Shown here: piece by piece, positions 44,313 through 53,455 of the stretch | Position numbering within the stretch: the stretch's first letter is position 1 | Layout: every line of letters begins with the position of its first letter | Assembly: GCA_023369685.1 (NCBI GenBank) | Contig: SACZ01000004.1 | Location: 434,001 to 498,000, forward strand | DNA length: 64,000 bases | Direction: 5' to 3' | DNA from: Prolixibacteraceae bacterium JC049 | GTDB lineage: Bacteria; Bacteroidota; Bacteroidia; Bacteroidales; Prolixibacteraceae | Translations under genes and position numbers: made by a program | The notes under the pieces: generated by a model | The model's input: the letters and a program-made list of their open reading frames with translations, nothing else | Database searches by the model: none | What the model was told of the DNA's origin: nothing

Positions 44313-45200
44313 TCAAGGTTGTTGGCGAAATACTTTAGGAGAAACTCCTGTGTGCTTTTTAAAGAACTTTGTAAAATTGGTAACCTCTTCGAAACCTATA
44401 CCTTGTGCCACTTCAGTCACCGTTTTTTGCGATTGCAACAACAATGATTTTGCCTTTAACACCTGATAATCAATAATAATTTGTTTTGGAGCTTTGCCAC
44501 TTACCTTCTTAACACATTCCGATAAATAAACAGTACTGATATTCATGTTAAATGCATATTCTGACAAGCTTAATCGCTGATGATGCTTAGCCTGAACTAA
44601 CTCTTCAAACTGATTGGATATCTGTTCTGCTCTTGTCATAGGTACAGTTTCCTTATTGTTTTCAGTAAACTGCTTTATTTTGTATAGAATAACGGTTAAG
44701 TAAGATTGAATAATCTTATAACAATTAGAACCATTGGCAATAAACTCATCAAACACTAACTCATACATCTTATACAATTCATCTACCTGCTCTTCCTTCA
44801 GTTTATATATAGACGATGCGTGTAGTTTAAAAAAGGGAAACTCGCTTAAAATATCATAGCTATGCTTCTGAGGAGAAAATAAATCGGGATGAAATAATAT
44901 AGACATCCCTTTGGGCTTTTTGTCTTCAGGCTCTTCGTACGATAAAAGAGAGCCTGGCGTAACAATATGCAAGGAATTATTCAGGTCTTTATAAGTTCTA
45001 TTGTTATGCCTTACAATTCCGAAATCTTCTTTGGTAATGGCCAATTCATAAAACTTAGTGAAGTGCATTGCTTCCACTCCTTCCGGAGGAGTTTTACAGT
45101 CTTCAAACTTAAAGATAAAAAAACAAGAATGATTGGTTCTATAGCCCAACGAAAGCACCTCCGATAATAGATTTAAATCTGATAAGGTTGTTATTTCCAT
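44313..45200 (-). CDS. AraC-family transcriptional regulator, paralog 2
   Basis: This 295-residue protein is a close paralog of the regulator at 43070-43957, with matching segments throughout: SIYKLKEEQVDELYKMYELVFDEFIANGSNCYKIIQ against SVYKLKEEQLNELYKLYELLFEEFIRNGSDCYRIIQ. The helix-turn-helices are LSEYAFNMNISTVYLSECVKKV and TEVAQGIGFEEVTNFTKFFKKHTGVSP. The sequence downstream of both genes is also similar. It may share the regulation of the efflux operon or respond to a different ligand. Confidence 0.93.
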   Translation of the reverse strand: MEITTLSDLNLLSEVLSLGYRTNHSCFFIFKFEDCKTPPEGVEAMHFTKFYELAITKEDFGIVRHNNRTYKDLNNSLHIVTPGSLLSYEEPEDKKPKGMSILFHPDLFSPQKHSYDILSEFPFFKLHASSIYKLKEEQVDELYKMYELVFDEFIANGSNCYKIIQSYLTVILYKIKQFTENNKETVPMTRAEQISNQFEELVQAKHHQRLSLSEYAFNMNISTVYLSECVKKVSGKAPKQIIIDYQVLKAKSLLLQSQKTVTEVAQGIGFEEVTNFTKFFKKHTGVSPKVFRQQP

Positions 45201-45248
45201 TTTAAAAGTTGTTTCTTTTAAACAAAGTAGTCTTCCAATAAAATTCTA

Positions 45249-46880
45249 CTACTTCTTTTCCAATAAATAATAGTAAGTCACTAAGCGCTTTCGATACCTT
45301 CGTGCATCAGGAGAGGCTACATTTAAATCGTATCTATTTTTCAATGTAACATTGTACTTCTCCTTCACTAAAGCAATATCAAAGTTTTCCTTATCTGTTA
45401 GTAATATACCGAATTTATCATTAATTGGAAATTCAATATTCTGGCTATTATTATTCAACTTAGGAATACTTCCACCATATTCCCAAATCATTTCTGGCGA
45501 TAATCTATCCCAGTAGAACATTGGGGTATTTTCAACCTGTACCTGCTTATTTAAGCCCTTAATGGATTTAAAGTTAGGGTTTTTATGTTGTAAACGATTA
45601 AACAGCGGCAACAGCAAACTCAATAAAAGTACAAACGAGAAAACAGACCAATAAAAAGAGTTATAAAAGTCTTTACGAATAATCCCCATTAGTGTTAATA
45701 TGCCAAATCCCCAAATGGTTATGCACAACACCAGATTTTCGAATGTTACAGGCAAAGCATCAGAATCAACTAGAACAAATGCTGCAATAGGTGTCAAAAT
45801 AAAAACACCAGCCAAAATTCCATAATGTACTATTATTGGCACCATCTCTTTTTTGCTAAAAGAAGCATGACTTTTGCCTAATAAATAGTGAATGTAGAAT
45901 CCGGTGTTCATGGCCAATGGAATAAGTACTGGCATCAGGTATCTCGATTTTTTTTCGGGAACCAGCGATAGCAAAACAACCGCACCCAAAGTCCATATAA
46001 ATGAAAACTGATAGGCTTTCCTATTCTCCACTCTTCTGACCATTAAAGGATAAATCAGACTCATCAAAGCAGGAATGGTCCACATTCCACTCTGAGTGAA
46101 AAAACTCCAGTAATAATAAATAGGCTTAACCTGATATGAAGTCCAATTACTGGTTTCTTGTGTTGCCACTTGCATAAATGTTTCGGCATCGGCTAAACGC
46201 ACATAAATAAACCACCAACTACCGATGGCAACTCCACCAAGGATAAACACGGCTATCTTTTTAACCACATCCATATTTCGTTGATATACCCAACAATACG
46301 CAAAGATGAACGGTAACAGTAAAGCATAAACAGCAATTGGGCCTTTACTTAAAAACGAACATGCCAGAAAAAACACGGCATATATCATTCGCTTCCCCAA
46401 AGGTTCGCTTAATGCCTTATAAAAATGATAGATTCCAATTAGCATAAATGTATGTGCATATATATCCCACGGAGCCTCAAAGATTATTGCAAACACATAG
46501 AACGATGTAATGGCTATTAAACCATTTATCAATCCTAATCTTCGTCCTACAAATTCTTTTGAAAACAGATGCACATAAATACCCAATAACGCCACCATGA
46601 TAACTGTAGGCAAACGTAAAGCCCACACTTGCTCAATTCCAAAAATTAATCCGGCCAAAGCAGTTAACCATGTTGGCAGTGGAGGTTTCTGATAACGAGC
46701 CACTTCGTTCATTGTGGTCATAATCCAATTATCATGCATCAGCATCTCGCGAGCAGAGATAAAGTTACGTGCCTCCATAATGGTCACCTTCAACTCTCCC
46801 AACGATGGAAGCAGCATCACTGCTGTCAAAATAATAATTGTTAATAAGGGATAATCTTCAATCCGCCTAATCAACCTCAT
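45249..46880 (-). CDS. GT39-type membrane glycosyltransferase (ArnT-like)
   Basis: This 543-residue polytopic membrane protein begins with the ArnT/PMT pattern LLTIIILTAVMLLPSLGELKVTIMEARNFISAREMLMHDNWIMTTMNEVARYQKPPLPTWLTAL. The acidic residue of the first periplasmic loop and the RYQKPPLP motif are conserved features of lipid-linked sugar transferases. About 11 more helices follow and then a periplasmic C-terminal domain of about 100 residues. It probably adds a sugar from a polyprenyl carrier to lipid A or another envelope acceptor. It is monocistronic; the AraC paralogs follow after 48 bases. Confidence 0.9.
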   Translation of the reverse strand: MRLIRRIEDYPLLTIIILTAVMLLPSLGELKVTIMEARNFISAREMLMHDNWIMTTMNEVARYQKPPLPTWLTALAGLIFGIEQVWALRLPTVIMVALLGIYVHLFSKEFVGRRLGLINGLIAITSFYVFAIIFEAPWDIYAHTFMLIGIYHFYKALSEPLGKRMIYAVFFLACSFLSKGPIAVYALLLPFIFAYCWVYQRNMDVVKKIAVFILGGVAIGSWWFIYVRLADAETFMQVATQETSNWTSYQVKPIYYYWSFFTQSGMWTIPALMSLIYPLMVRRVENRKAYQFSFIWTLGAVVLLSLVPEKKSRYLMPVLIPLAMNTGFYIHYLLGKSHASFSKKEMVPIIVHYGILAGVFILTPIAAFVLVDSDALPVTFENLVLCITIWGFGILTLMGIIRKDFYNSFYWSVFSFVLLLSLLLPLFNRLQHKNPNFKSIKGLNKQVQVENTPMFYWDRLSPEMIWEYGGSIPKLNNNSQNIEFPINDKFGILLTDKENFDIALVKEKYNVTLKNRYDLNVASPDARRYRKRLVTYYYLLEKK

Positions 46881-47281
46881 ACCTCATCTAATAAAATTAC
46901 TATTCAGTTTAAGAAGTGTGTGTGTGTGAAGTGATAAAGCTATAGCGTCCGGCAACTGAATATTGCATCGGCAAGATACAACAATTTCAGAATCTGCAGT
47001 TCATAATCTATGAAAAATATCCACTTCATCACAATTACCAATATGCAACCATCTTTCCATACTCACCAGAAAAAATGAGATTCGGCCAATAAGCTGTGAG
47101 ATTTGGTTGTTTCAAGGACAAGTAAAATTATTAATGATGAATCATTAATTGGATATACAGTAAGCTTTCTACCTAAGAATAACCTTTTCGTGATTTAAGT
47201 TTATACAGTTTAAATATAAATAACTCAAATCACATTGACTTTCTATTTTAATGTTAGTAGCTTTTATATGTATTGTTTTTA

Positions 47282-47405
47282 TAGCTCATTATTCATGGTG
47301 GATGAGCTCCTAATTTATATTGTTGTTTGATATTTATTCATTATTTTGTTGTTAGGGACTTCGCTTTCATTTTAGATAGTTTAGAAAGCGAAGCTCCCTT
47401 TTATA
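47282..47405 (+). terminator. Strong plus-strand terminator with no visible gene upstream
   Basis: AGGGACTTCGCTTTC (47354-47368) and GAAAGCGAAGCTCCCT (47384-47399) form a long stem followed by a T-rich run. A second hairpin, AGCTCAT ... ATGAGCT, lies at about 47282-47308. No coding frame is seen on the plus strand between 46881 and 47353, so the terminator may end a small RNA or an antisense transcript. Nothing else was recognised in the 585-base gap 46881-47466. Confidence 0.6.
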
Positions 47406-47466
47406 TTACTAATTATTATTACTTTTGATATAGTCAATAATCCACTATCCTCTAAACAAAATAAAA

Positions 47467-48006
47467 ATGGCTAGACCAACAACTAAGGAAGCCCTAATTG
47501 AAACAGCAAATTCAAATTTTGACAAACTGTGGCAAATAATTGATTCAATGTCGGATCAAGCCTTGAATACTGAATTTGACTTCTCTAGTGATATCAAGAA
47601 AAAAGAAGCTCACTGGCAACGAGACAAAAACATTCGAGATATTTTAGTTCATTTATATGAATGGCATCAGCTGTTATTAAACTGGGTAAATTCTAACACC
47701 AATGGAAACAAAGCTCACTTTCTACCGGAACCATACACATGGAAAACATATGGAGAAATGAACATTAAACTTTGGGAAAAACATCAAAACACACTAATAG
47801 AAGATGCCGAAGAAATGCTAAAAAGCAGCCATAAATCAGTTCTTGAATGCATCCAATCGTTTTCTAACGATGAACTTTTCATGAAAAAAGTGTTCGACTG
47901 GACAGGCACAACAAGTCTCGGTAGTTATTGTGTATCTGCTACATCAAGTCATTATGATTGGGCCATAAAAAAATTGAAAGCACATATTAAGAGATCAAAC
48001 AAGTAA
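47467..48006 (+). CDS. ClbS/DfsB-family four-helix bundle protein
   Basis: This 179-residue protein starts MARPTTKEALIETANSNFDKLWQIIDSMSD, the typical opening of the ClbS/DfsB (DinB-like) family. NIRDILVHLYEWHQLLLNWVN and YDWAIKKLKAHIK complete the fold. ClbS hydrolyses the colibactin cyclopropane; most relatives have unknown substrates. It probably acts on small reactive compounds. The next gene starts 121 bases later on the same strand. Confidence 0.87.
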   Translation: MARPTTKEALIETANSNFDKLWQIIDSMSDQALNTEFDFSSDIKKKEAHWQRDKNIRDILVHLYEWHQLLLNWVNSNTNGNKAHFLPEPYTWKTYGEMNIKLWEKHQNTLIEDAEEMLKSSHKSVLECIQSFSNDELFMKKVFDWTGTTSLGSYCVSATSSHYDWAIKKLKAHIKRSNK

Positions 48007-48127
48007 ACCAATAACAATGAAACAACTCAACCTATTAGGAAATGACTCTTTTTGAAAAAAATATCCAGTAATCATACGTCCACAACTATAACGCGTTTAT
48101 TCTGATCACTGTTGTTCATTTTAAAAG

Positions 48128-48901
48128 ATGATAGAAAGCAAAGTAACATATCGTGAATTTGAGCCTGATATAAGGCTACAAGATTACATTAAATCTTATT
48201 GGCATTTTAATATTCATACAGATACACTTAAAACTTTTGATGTTCTCCCTGATGGCTATTTCGATTTGCTGGTGGTCATTAAAGAAAATAAAATCGTATC
48301 AACAAGTTTAACAGGCATTTGGAGAAAATCTGTTTCGGTAAGTTATACTGAAAACACTGAGGTCTTCGGAATTCGGTTTAAGCCATTGGCAATTGGAGGG
48401 TTGTTTCGTTTTAACATCAAAAACACACTGGATAATTCATTGAATGTGTCTCTCGATGAATTTGATTTGAATGAGCAATTCTTCCTAGATAGTCTGAATT
48501 CTTTTCCTCACTTCTTGGTAAAGTACCTGGATAAACAATTCTTAAAGCTAGTTTCACTCAAAAAAACAGATCTTCGATTAAAGAGATGTTTCGAACTCGT
48601 TGACACTTCAATTGGCAATGTATCTGTTAATCATATTTCTGATACGATAGGATTAAGCGCCAGACAACTTCATAGACTAGTAAGCAACATGATTGGAATT
48701 GGTATAAAAGATTACTCAAAAATTATTCGGTTTAAGAAGAGCTTATGCGATGTCAAGAACAATAAGTCGAACTATTCTCATTACTATGATCAGTCGCATT
48801 ATATACGAGAAATAAAACATTTTACAGGGTTGACACCAGAAAGATTAGATTTGAATAATAACGACCGATTTATACAATACTATAATTTCGAGCAGGAGTA
48901 A
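48128..48901 (+). CDS. AraC-family regulator with DUF6597-type N-terminus
   Basis: This 257-residue protein has an N-terminal domain opening with FEPDIRLQDYIKSYWHFNIHT and DVLPDGYFDLLVVI, and a C-terminal helix-turn-helix pair (VNHISDTIGLSARQLHRLVSNMIGIGIKDYSKIIRF, YYDQSHYIREIKHFTGLTPERL). It lies just before a glyoxalase-fold gene (33 bases) on the same strand and probably regulates or is cotranscribed with it. Confidence 0.88.
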   Translation: MIESKVTYREFEPDIRLQDYIKSYWHFNIHTDTLKTFDVLPDGYFDLLVVIKENKIVSTSLTGIWRKSVSVSYTENTEVFGIRFKPLAIGGLFRFNIKNTLDNSLNVSLDEFDLNEQFFLDSLNSFPHFLVKYLDKQFLKLVSLKKTDLRLKRCFELVDTSIGNVSVNHISDTIGLSARQLHRLVSNMIGIGIKDYSKIIRFKKSLCDVKNNKSNYSHYYDQSHYIREIKHFTGLTPERLDLNNNDRFIQYYNFEQE

Positions 48902-48934
48902 CTTTGTACGGTAATCATTTTAAAATTAAATTTT

Positions 48935-49381
48935 ATGGAATTAAACAATATTCGGCTTTTAGTAAATGATTTCGATAGATGCTTTAAGTTTTATGCCGAA
49001 ACTTTAGGATTAAATGTCACATGGGGAAAAATTGGTGGCGATTATGCCAGCTTTGATGTTGGCATTCCATCTGGATTATCCATTTTCAAGTCTGATTTAA
49101 TGGCAAGTGCAATTGGTAATTCTCATCAAGATCTTCCTCACAACAACAGAGAAAAAATCGCAATTATTCTAAAGGTCGACAATGTAGATAAATCATATCA
49201 GGAATTAACAACTAAAGGAGTTGAGTTTATAGATTCTCCTACAGATATGACAGGCTGGGGAATCAGAGCAGCACACTTCAGAGATACTGAAGACAATTTG
49301 ATTGAAATATGGTCTGAACTCGCCAAAGATAAGTGGGACAAAGATCTACAAGAAGAATCGAAAGATTACGAACAAGAGTAA
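48935..49381 (+). CDS. VOC (glyoxalase/bleomycin resistance)-family protein
   Basis: This 148-residue protein contains one VOC domain with paired beta-alpha-beta modules: NIRLLVNDFDRCFKFYAETLGLNVTWGK and a second half ending IRAAHFRDTEDNLIEIWSEL. The terminal Glu of LIEIW is the usual metal ligand. Such proteins bind or transform small molecules, often giving resistance. Function beyond the fold is unknown. A TAACTTTG box at 48899-48906 could be its own promoter. Confidence 0.88.
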   Translation: MELNNIRLLVNDFDRCFKFYAETLGLNVTWGKIGGDYASFDVGIPSGLSIFKSDLMASAIGNSHQDLPHNNREKIAIILKVDNVDKSYQELTTKGVEFIDSPTDMTGWGIRAAHFRDTEDNLIEIWSELAKDKWDKDLQEESKDYEQE

Positions 49382-49609
49382 ATAATATTAGAACTTCTAC
49401 CAATCTATTTTAACAAAGGAACATAGCTGTTTATGTTCCTTTATTTTTTCCTGCCTATAAGCTGGTAATATCCACGCCTACTTACTTTAATATCTTCCAA
49501 TTACAATATCAATATATTTCTTTCGTTCACTAATTGATATTGCTATATTTAGCATATCAACAACCAGCCTAGCGCCTCATACGACATAAACACCAAATAA
49601 AGCTAGAAA

Positions 49610-50758
49610 ATGAAAGAAGATATAATACCATTTTATACTCCAAGCGATAAGGTAATTGTAAAATCAGAAGATTGCTATTTATATGACTCCGAAGGGAATA
49701 AATATATTGATTTCGAATCGGGTGTTTGGTGCTCCAATATTGGGCATGGAAATGGTAAGATAAACAGTGTTATTGAAAAACAGATCAATGAAACCATCCA
49801 TCATGGTTATTATTTCAGAAATAAGCTTGCCGAGCAACTTTCATTAAAACTTCAGGAACTAATTGGATTCAAAGGCGGAGCAAGCGTTTTTCTTAGTTCT
49901 GGGTCTGAAGCCGTTAACCTTGCCATAACGCTAGCTAGGTATTTTACAAGTAAAAGGAAGATTCTGAAAATTCATAACTCCTATTTGAGTGCATTCGGAT
50001 TTGGGTTACTCTCTAACGACAACGAATCGCTGGTAAATATTAAATACAATGATCTAGAAGCAATAGATCAAATCGATTTTTCTGATATTTCGGCGTTGGT
50101 AATTGAAACAGGCGGAGCATCAGTTGACATGGTAAAGTTTCCTGACAATGATTTTGTAAATAAGTTAATTGCCTGTAGTCAGAAAAATAAATGTTTAATT
50201 ATTGCAGAAGAGGTTACAACTGGAATGGGAAGAATGGGGAAATGGTTTGGATTTCAACATTATGATTTCACACCTGATATGGTTGTTGCAGGTAAAGCAT
50301 TGGGAAATGGCTACCCTATCAGTTCGGTAATTTTAAACTCAACTCTTGCCGATAAATTCAGGCAGAATTCATTCAGATATGCTCAATCTCATCAGAATGA
50401 TCCTTTGGGCTGTGCCATTGCACTCGAAGTGATTAAAACAATCGAAACACATAACTTAATAGAGAGAGCAAGCTTAACCGGAGAATATTTCAAGACACAA
50501 TTAGAAAATCTTCGAAGCAAGTACCCTGAAGGAGTTAAAGAAACCAGAACCAGAGGTCTAATGTTAGCAATTGAACTCTATGACTCCATTAATGGTGCTG
50601 CTATTAGTGAAGAACTTTTCGAAAATGGATTTGTTGCAGGATTCAAGTTAAATACATTTCGATTCTTACCTCCATTAACAATTAAGCATTCCGACATCGA
50701 TCAGTTAATTGGGAAATTAGACGAAATATTGAGCAGAAAACGGAACAGTACAAACTGA
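49610..50758 (+). CDS. Class III PLP-dependent aminotransferase
   Basis: This 382-residue protein of the ornithine/acetylornithine aminotransferase type has a YLYDSEGNKYIDFESGVWCSNIGHGN start, FLSSGSEAVNLAITLARYFT for phosphate binding, and AEEVTTGMGRMGKWFGFQHY. The PLP lysine is in PDMVVAGKALGNGYPISSV. It differs from most class III members by a short N-terminus. Substrate is not deducible. It is isolated, with a 228-base gap upstream that holds nothing clear. Confidence 0.9.
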   Translation: MKEDIIPFYTPSDKVIVKSEDCYLYDSEGNKYIDFESGVWCSNIGHGNGKINSVIEKQINETIHHGYYFRNKLAEQLSLKLQELIGFKGGASVFLSSGSEAVNLAITLARYFTSKRKILKIHNSYLSAFGFGLLSNDNESLVNIKYNDLEAIDQIDFSDISALVIETGGASVDMVKFPDNDFVNKLIACSQKNKCLIIAEEVTTGMGRMGKWFGFQHYDFTPDMVVAGKALGNGYPISSVILNSTLADKFRQNSFRYAQSHQNDPLGCAIALEVIKTIETHNLIERASLTGEYFKTQLENLRSKYPEGVKETRTRGLMLAIELYDSINGAAISEELFENGFVAGFKLNTFRFLPPLTIKHSDIDQLIGKLDEILSRKRNSTN

Positions 50759-50827
50759 TCCTTACTATATAAACTTTCTACGTCTGTATCATTAACATCC
50801 TGATGCTCGTTTCCTTTTTCCAACTTC

Positions 50828-50854
50828 CAATGGCACATGCAAACTGTGCCATTG
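50828..50854. other. Perfect 10-bp hairpin downstream of the aminotransferase gene
   Basis: CAATGGCACA (50828-50837) and TGTGCCATTG (50845-50854) pair perfectly around a 7-base loop, 70 bases after the aminotransferase stop. No T-run follows on either strand, so it is a weak terminator candidate or a structural element. The rest of the 422-base gap holds only the ahpC promoter. Confidence 0.55.
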
Positions 50855-51120
50855 CTATAATATCTCAACCTTAGGTCGAATAACAGAAAATCTCATCCGC
50901 ATAAAAACAATCTGATTTTTCTGGAGCCAATTAATATGTATTACACCGATTAATTTCCTCATAAAAAAATTCGATGTGCCCATAAACGTTTTCTAAAATG
51001 AGTTGTTATTCATTTTAATATCAACACTATAGATCACTTCAATTTTTATGTAATAAAAATGCTCTATAGCACCATAAATACTATCAATTGGAAATATGCT
51101 CTCGATGCTAATCAAACCAC

Positions 51121-51128
51121 TACATTTG
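51121..51128 (+). promoter_or_regulatory. Candidate -7 box of the ahpC operon
   Basis: TACATTTG matches TAnnTTTG 53 bases before the ahpC start. No good -33 TTG was found at the usual distance, so an activator may be needed. Confidence 0.4.
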
Positions 51129-51181
51129 CTTTCGCAATCGAGATATGAAATCAAAAAACAAAAAATATTAAAACAAAAATT

Positions 51182-51814
51182 ATGAGCACATTAGTTGGAA
51201 AAAAAGCCCCTGCATTCTCTGCAAAAGCAGTTGTTAATGGACACGAAATTGTAGAAAACTTCTCATTGGAGCAGTACATTGGTAAGAAAGATGTTGTTTT
51301 CTTCTTCTACCCTCTTGACTTTACATTTGTATGTCCTACAGAGCTATTGGCTTTCCAAGAAAAATTGGCTGAATTCGAAAAAAGAGATGTAGCAGTTGTT
51401 GCATGTTCTGTTGACTCGGAGTTCTCGCACTGGGCATGGTTGAACACTGAAAAGAAAAAAGGTGGTATCCAGGGTGTTAAATACCCAATCGTTGCCGACT
51501 TATCGAAAACTATCTCAGAATCGTTTGGAGTACTAGCTGGTGAGTACGATTTGGATGACGAAGGAAACAGCGTATTTAATGGTGCTCCGGTAGCATATCG
51601 TGGACTTTTCTTAATTGACAAAGAAGGAACTGTACGCCATAGTGTTATCAACGACCTACCTCTAGGACGTAACGTTGACGAGGCAATTAGAATGGTTGAT
51701 GCGCTTCATCATTTCGAAAAATATGGCGAAGTTTGTCCTGCTAACTGGTCGGAAGGCAAAGAGGCAATGAACGCTACTGCAGATGGTGTTGCTGAATACC
51801 TTTCGAAGAACTAA
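51182..51814 (+). CDS. ahpC: Typical 2-Cys peroxiredoxin (AhpC/Prx1 type)
   Basis: This 210-residue enzyme reduces hydrogen peroxide and organic hydroperoxides. The peroxidatic cysteine is Cys51 in FYPLDFTFVCPTE, and the resolving cysteine is Cys185 in GEVCPANW. The YF-type C-terminal helix (EYLSKN) is shorter than in eukaryotic Prx. The superoxide reductase-like gene follows after 48 bases. The two would turn superoxide to peroxide and peroxide to water, a detoxification pathway that releases no oxygen. Confidence 0.95.
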   Translation: MSTLVGKKAPAFSAKAVVNGHEIVENFSLEQYIGKKDVVFFFYPLDFTFVCPTELLAFQEKLAEFEKRDVAVVACSVDSEFSHWAWLNTEKKKGGIQGVKYPIVADLSKTISESFGVLAGEYDLDDEGNSVFNGAPVAYRGLFLIDKEGTVRHSVINDLPLGRNVDEAIRMVDALHHFEKYGEVCPANWSEGKEAMNATADGVAEYLSKN

Positions 51815-51862
51815 GAACAACATTTAGCCAGAACTATTATTTATCAGAAAACAAGAACAACT

Positions 51863-52243
51863 ATGAAGATTAATAAATACGAAGATATTTCGCAGATTGA
51901 GAGAGAAGCAAAACGTGATTACATCGATCGTCATTCGGCATTTGTACATTGCGAAGATGTAGCCAAACGTGGAGAGAAATTTACTGTAAAAGTACAAGTT
52001 GGTGACGAGTACTTGCACCCGGATGATTTCGATCACTACATCAGCTATATTCAGCTTTGGGATGGTGAAAAAATGTTAGCACAAACAAACTTCACTGCCG
52101 GAGCAATGGGTAGCAACCCAAGCCAGGTAGAAGTGGATTTTCACATTGTACCATCACGTAAAATGAAATTGACTGCCACTGCATTCTGTACAAAACACGG
52201 ATTGTGGGAAAGCGATGCCAAAGTAATCGAAATGGCAGATTAA
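51863..52243 (+). CDS. Class II superoxide reductase-like (SORL) protein
   Basis: This 126-residue protein has the neelaredoxin/SORL iron-site pattern: His24 in DRHSAFV, His52 and His58 in HPDDFDHYI, and Cys109 with His112 in CTKHGLWES. All five expected iron ligands are present. The usual EKHVP segment is replaced by DRHSA, so the catalytic lysine is an arginine. No N-terminal desulforedoxin domain is present. It reduces superoxide to peroxide in related proteins. It is cotranscribed with ahpC and followed by a terminator. Confidence 0.88.
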   Translation: MKINKYEDISQIEREAKRDYIDRHSAFVHCEDVAKRGEKFTVKVQVGDEYLHPDDFDHYISYIQLWDGEKMLAQTNFTAGAMGSNPSQVEVDFHIVPSRKMKLTATAFCTKHGLWESDAKVIEMAD

Positions 52244-52281
52244 TCTCTTTAGATTTGGTTTTATTCAGTTAGCTTAAATAG

Positions 52282-52319
52282 AAAGCTGCTCCATAATTGG
52301 GGCAGCTTTTATTATTTTT
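52282..52319 (+). terminator. Terminator after the ahpC-SORL operon
   Basis: AAAGCTGCTCC and GGGGCAGCTTT pair around a short loop, followed by TATTATTTTT on the plus strand. Confidence 0.85.
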
Positions 52320-52355
52320 AGCAACAGCAAGCCAATAACTTCTGCTACTTCTATT

Positions 52356-52835
52356 TTATTTTACAGCTACTTTTACAACTACCTTTTCTATCGCTTCTGG
52401 TTTTACAACAGATATTCCAGGAGCATGCAAGTCGGTTGGAAAAAGAATAGCTGCATTTTGTGGCTTCATTAAGCTAATCGAATGGTAGCTGGCTTTCATG
52501 AAATGAATATCTTTATCCGAATCGTATTCCGTCTCATCCAGCTTGGTTGAAAGTGGTGCCACCCATATTTCTTCTTCGCCTTTATTAACCAATTGAATAT
52601 CGATGTACTTTCTATGAGCTTCGAATAGTATATTTTCTCGCTCTTTGGATTGATATTTCTGAAAAATTGCAAACAATTTATCTCCATCTAATTCAATCTT
52701 CAGCGGTTCCTCTTCGGTTACTTTCTCAAACATATCTGTCATGTTCACCGATTTCAAATAAGCTAGTCCTTGCTGAATTCTCTCACTACTTACAATCGTT
52801 TCATCTATATCGTTTAGTAATCCTATAATTGCCAT
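52356..52835 (-). CDS. YhcH/YjgK/YiaL-family protein (DUF386)
   Basis: The ATG at 52835 gives 159 residues; a longer frame to 52865 begins just after mobA. The family pattern is clear: MAIIGLLND start, FEAHRKYIDIQLVNKGEEEIWVAPLS, AILFPTDLHAPGI and the final KVVVKV. These cupin-fold proteins bind metal and act on sialic acid or other sugars, or as the beta subunit of an evolved galactosidase. Here it follows mobA by 32 bases and the role is not clear. Confidence 0.88.
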   Translation of the reverse strand: MAIIGLLNDIDETIVSSERIQQGLAYLKSVNMTDMFEKVTEEEPLKIELDGDKLFAIFQKYQSKERENILFEAHRKYIDIQLVNKGEEEIWVAPLSTKLDETEYDSDKDIHFMKASYHSISLMKPQNAAILFPTDLHAPGISVVKPEAIEKVVVKVAVK

Positions 52836-52867
52836 TTCTTTTGTTTTTTTTGAGATTTTGGGCAATC

Positions 52868-53455
52868 TTACCGCTTTTTTAAGTAGTGTGCAAACTCTTC
52901 CGGAGTATTGATATTATTAAACAGATTGGGAAATGCATGTAGCTCTTGGGTAAAATCTACTTTTACTGCATTTAATGTTTCAATTAGTCGATGTATTTTC
53001 AAATCACCGTTAGCCATTTGCTCTTCTACTTTACTTAACGCAGATTGGCGAAACAGTGCAATTAATGGCTCTGTTTTTCCATTATGCATTGGAAAAGCAG
53101 CATCGGCATTGGCAACATGTTCCATCAATTGCTCGTAAACCCATGGTTGTACAAAAGGGGTATCGCAAGCAATAAATGCCACCCATTTGGTTTGGGACCG
53201 ACTCAAACCAGCATGCAATCCGGCAATGGGCCCTTTGCCCTTCACTTTATCGGCAACCAACTCTTTTCCCAGAAAACCATAAGCTGTATTATTAGTGCTT
53301 ATTATCACTTCTGAACAGAATGACTGCAACACATCGGCAACATGTAAAACCATTGGCTTTCCATCCAGTTCCATCAACCCTTTATCTTGTCCCATTCTGG
53401 AGCTTTTGCCTCCGGCTAAAATAATTCCTGTTAAGTTTTCTTTATCTATTTTCAT
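52868..53455 (-). CDS. mobA: Molybdenum cofactor guanylyltransferase MobA
   Basis: The ATG at 53455 gives 195 residues and puts the GTP-binding loop GIILAGGKSSRMGQDKGLMELDGKPM at the N-terminus, as usual. VAFIACDTPFVQPWVY carries the magnesium-binding aspartate. MobA joins GMP to molybdopterin to form the bis-MGD cofactor. No other cofactor or molybdoenzyme gene lies in the window. A longer frame to 53509 lacks support. Confidence 0.92.
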   Translation of the reverse strand: MKIDKENLTGIILAGGKSSRMGQDKGLMELDGKPMVLHVADVLQSFCSEVIISTNNTAYGFLGKELVADKVKGKGPIAGLHAGLSRSQTKWVAFIACDTPFVQPWVYEQLMEHVANADAAFPMHNGKTEPLIALFRQSALSKVEEQMANGDLKIHRLIETLNAVKVDFTQELHAFPNLFNNINTPEEFAHYLKKR

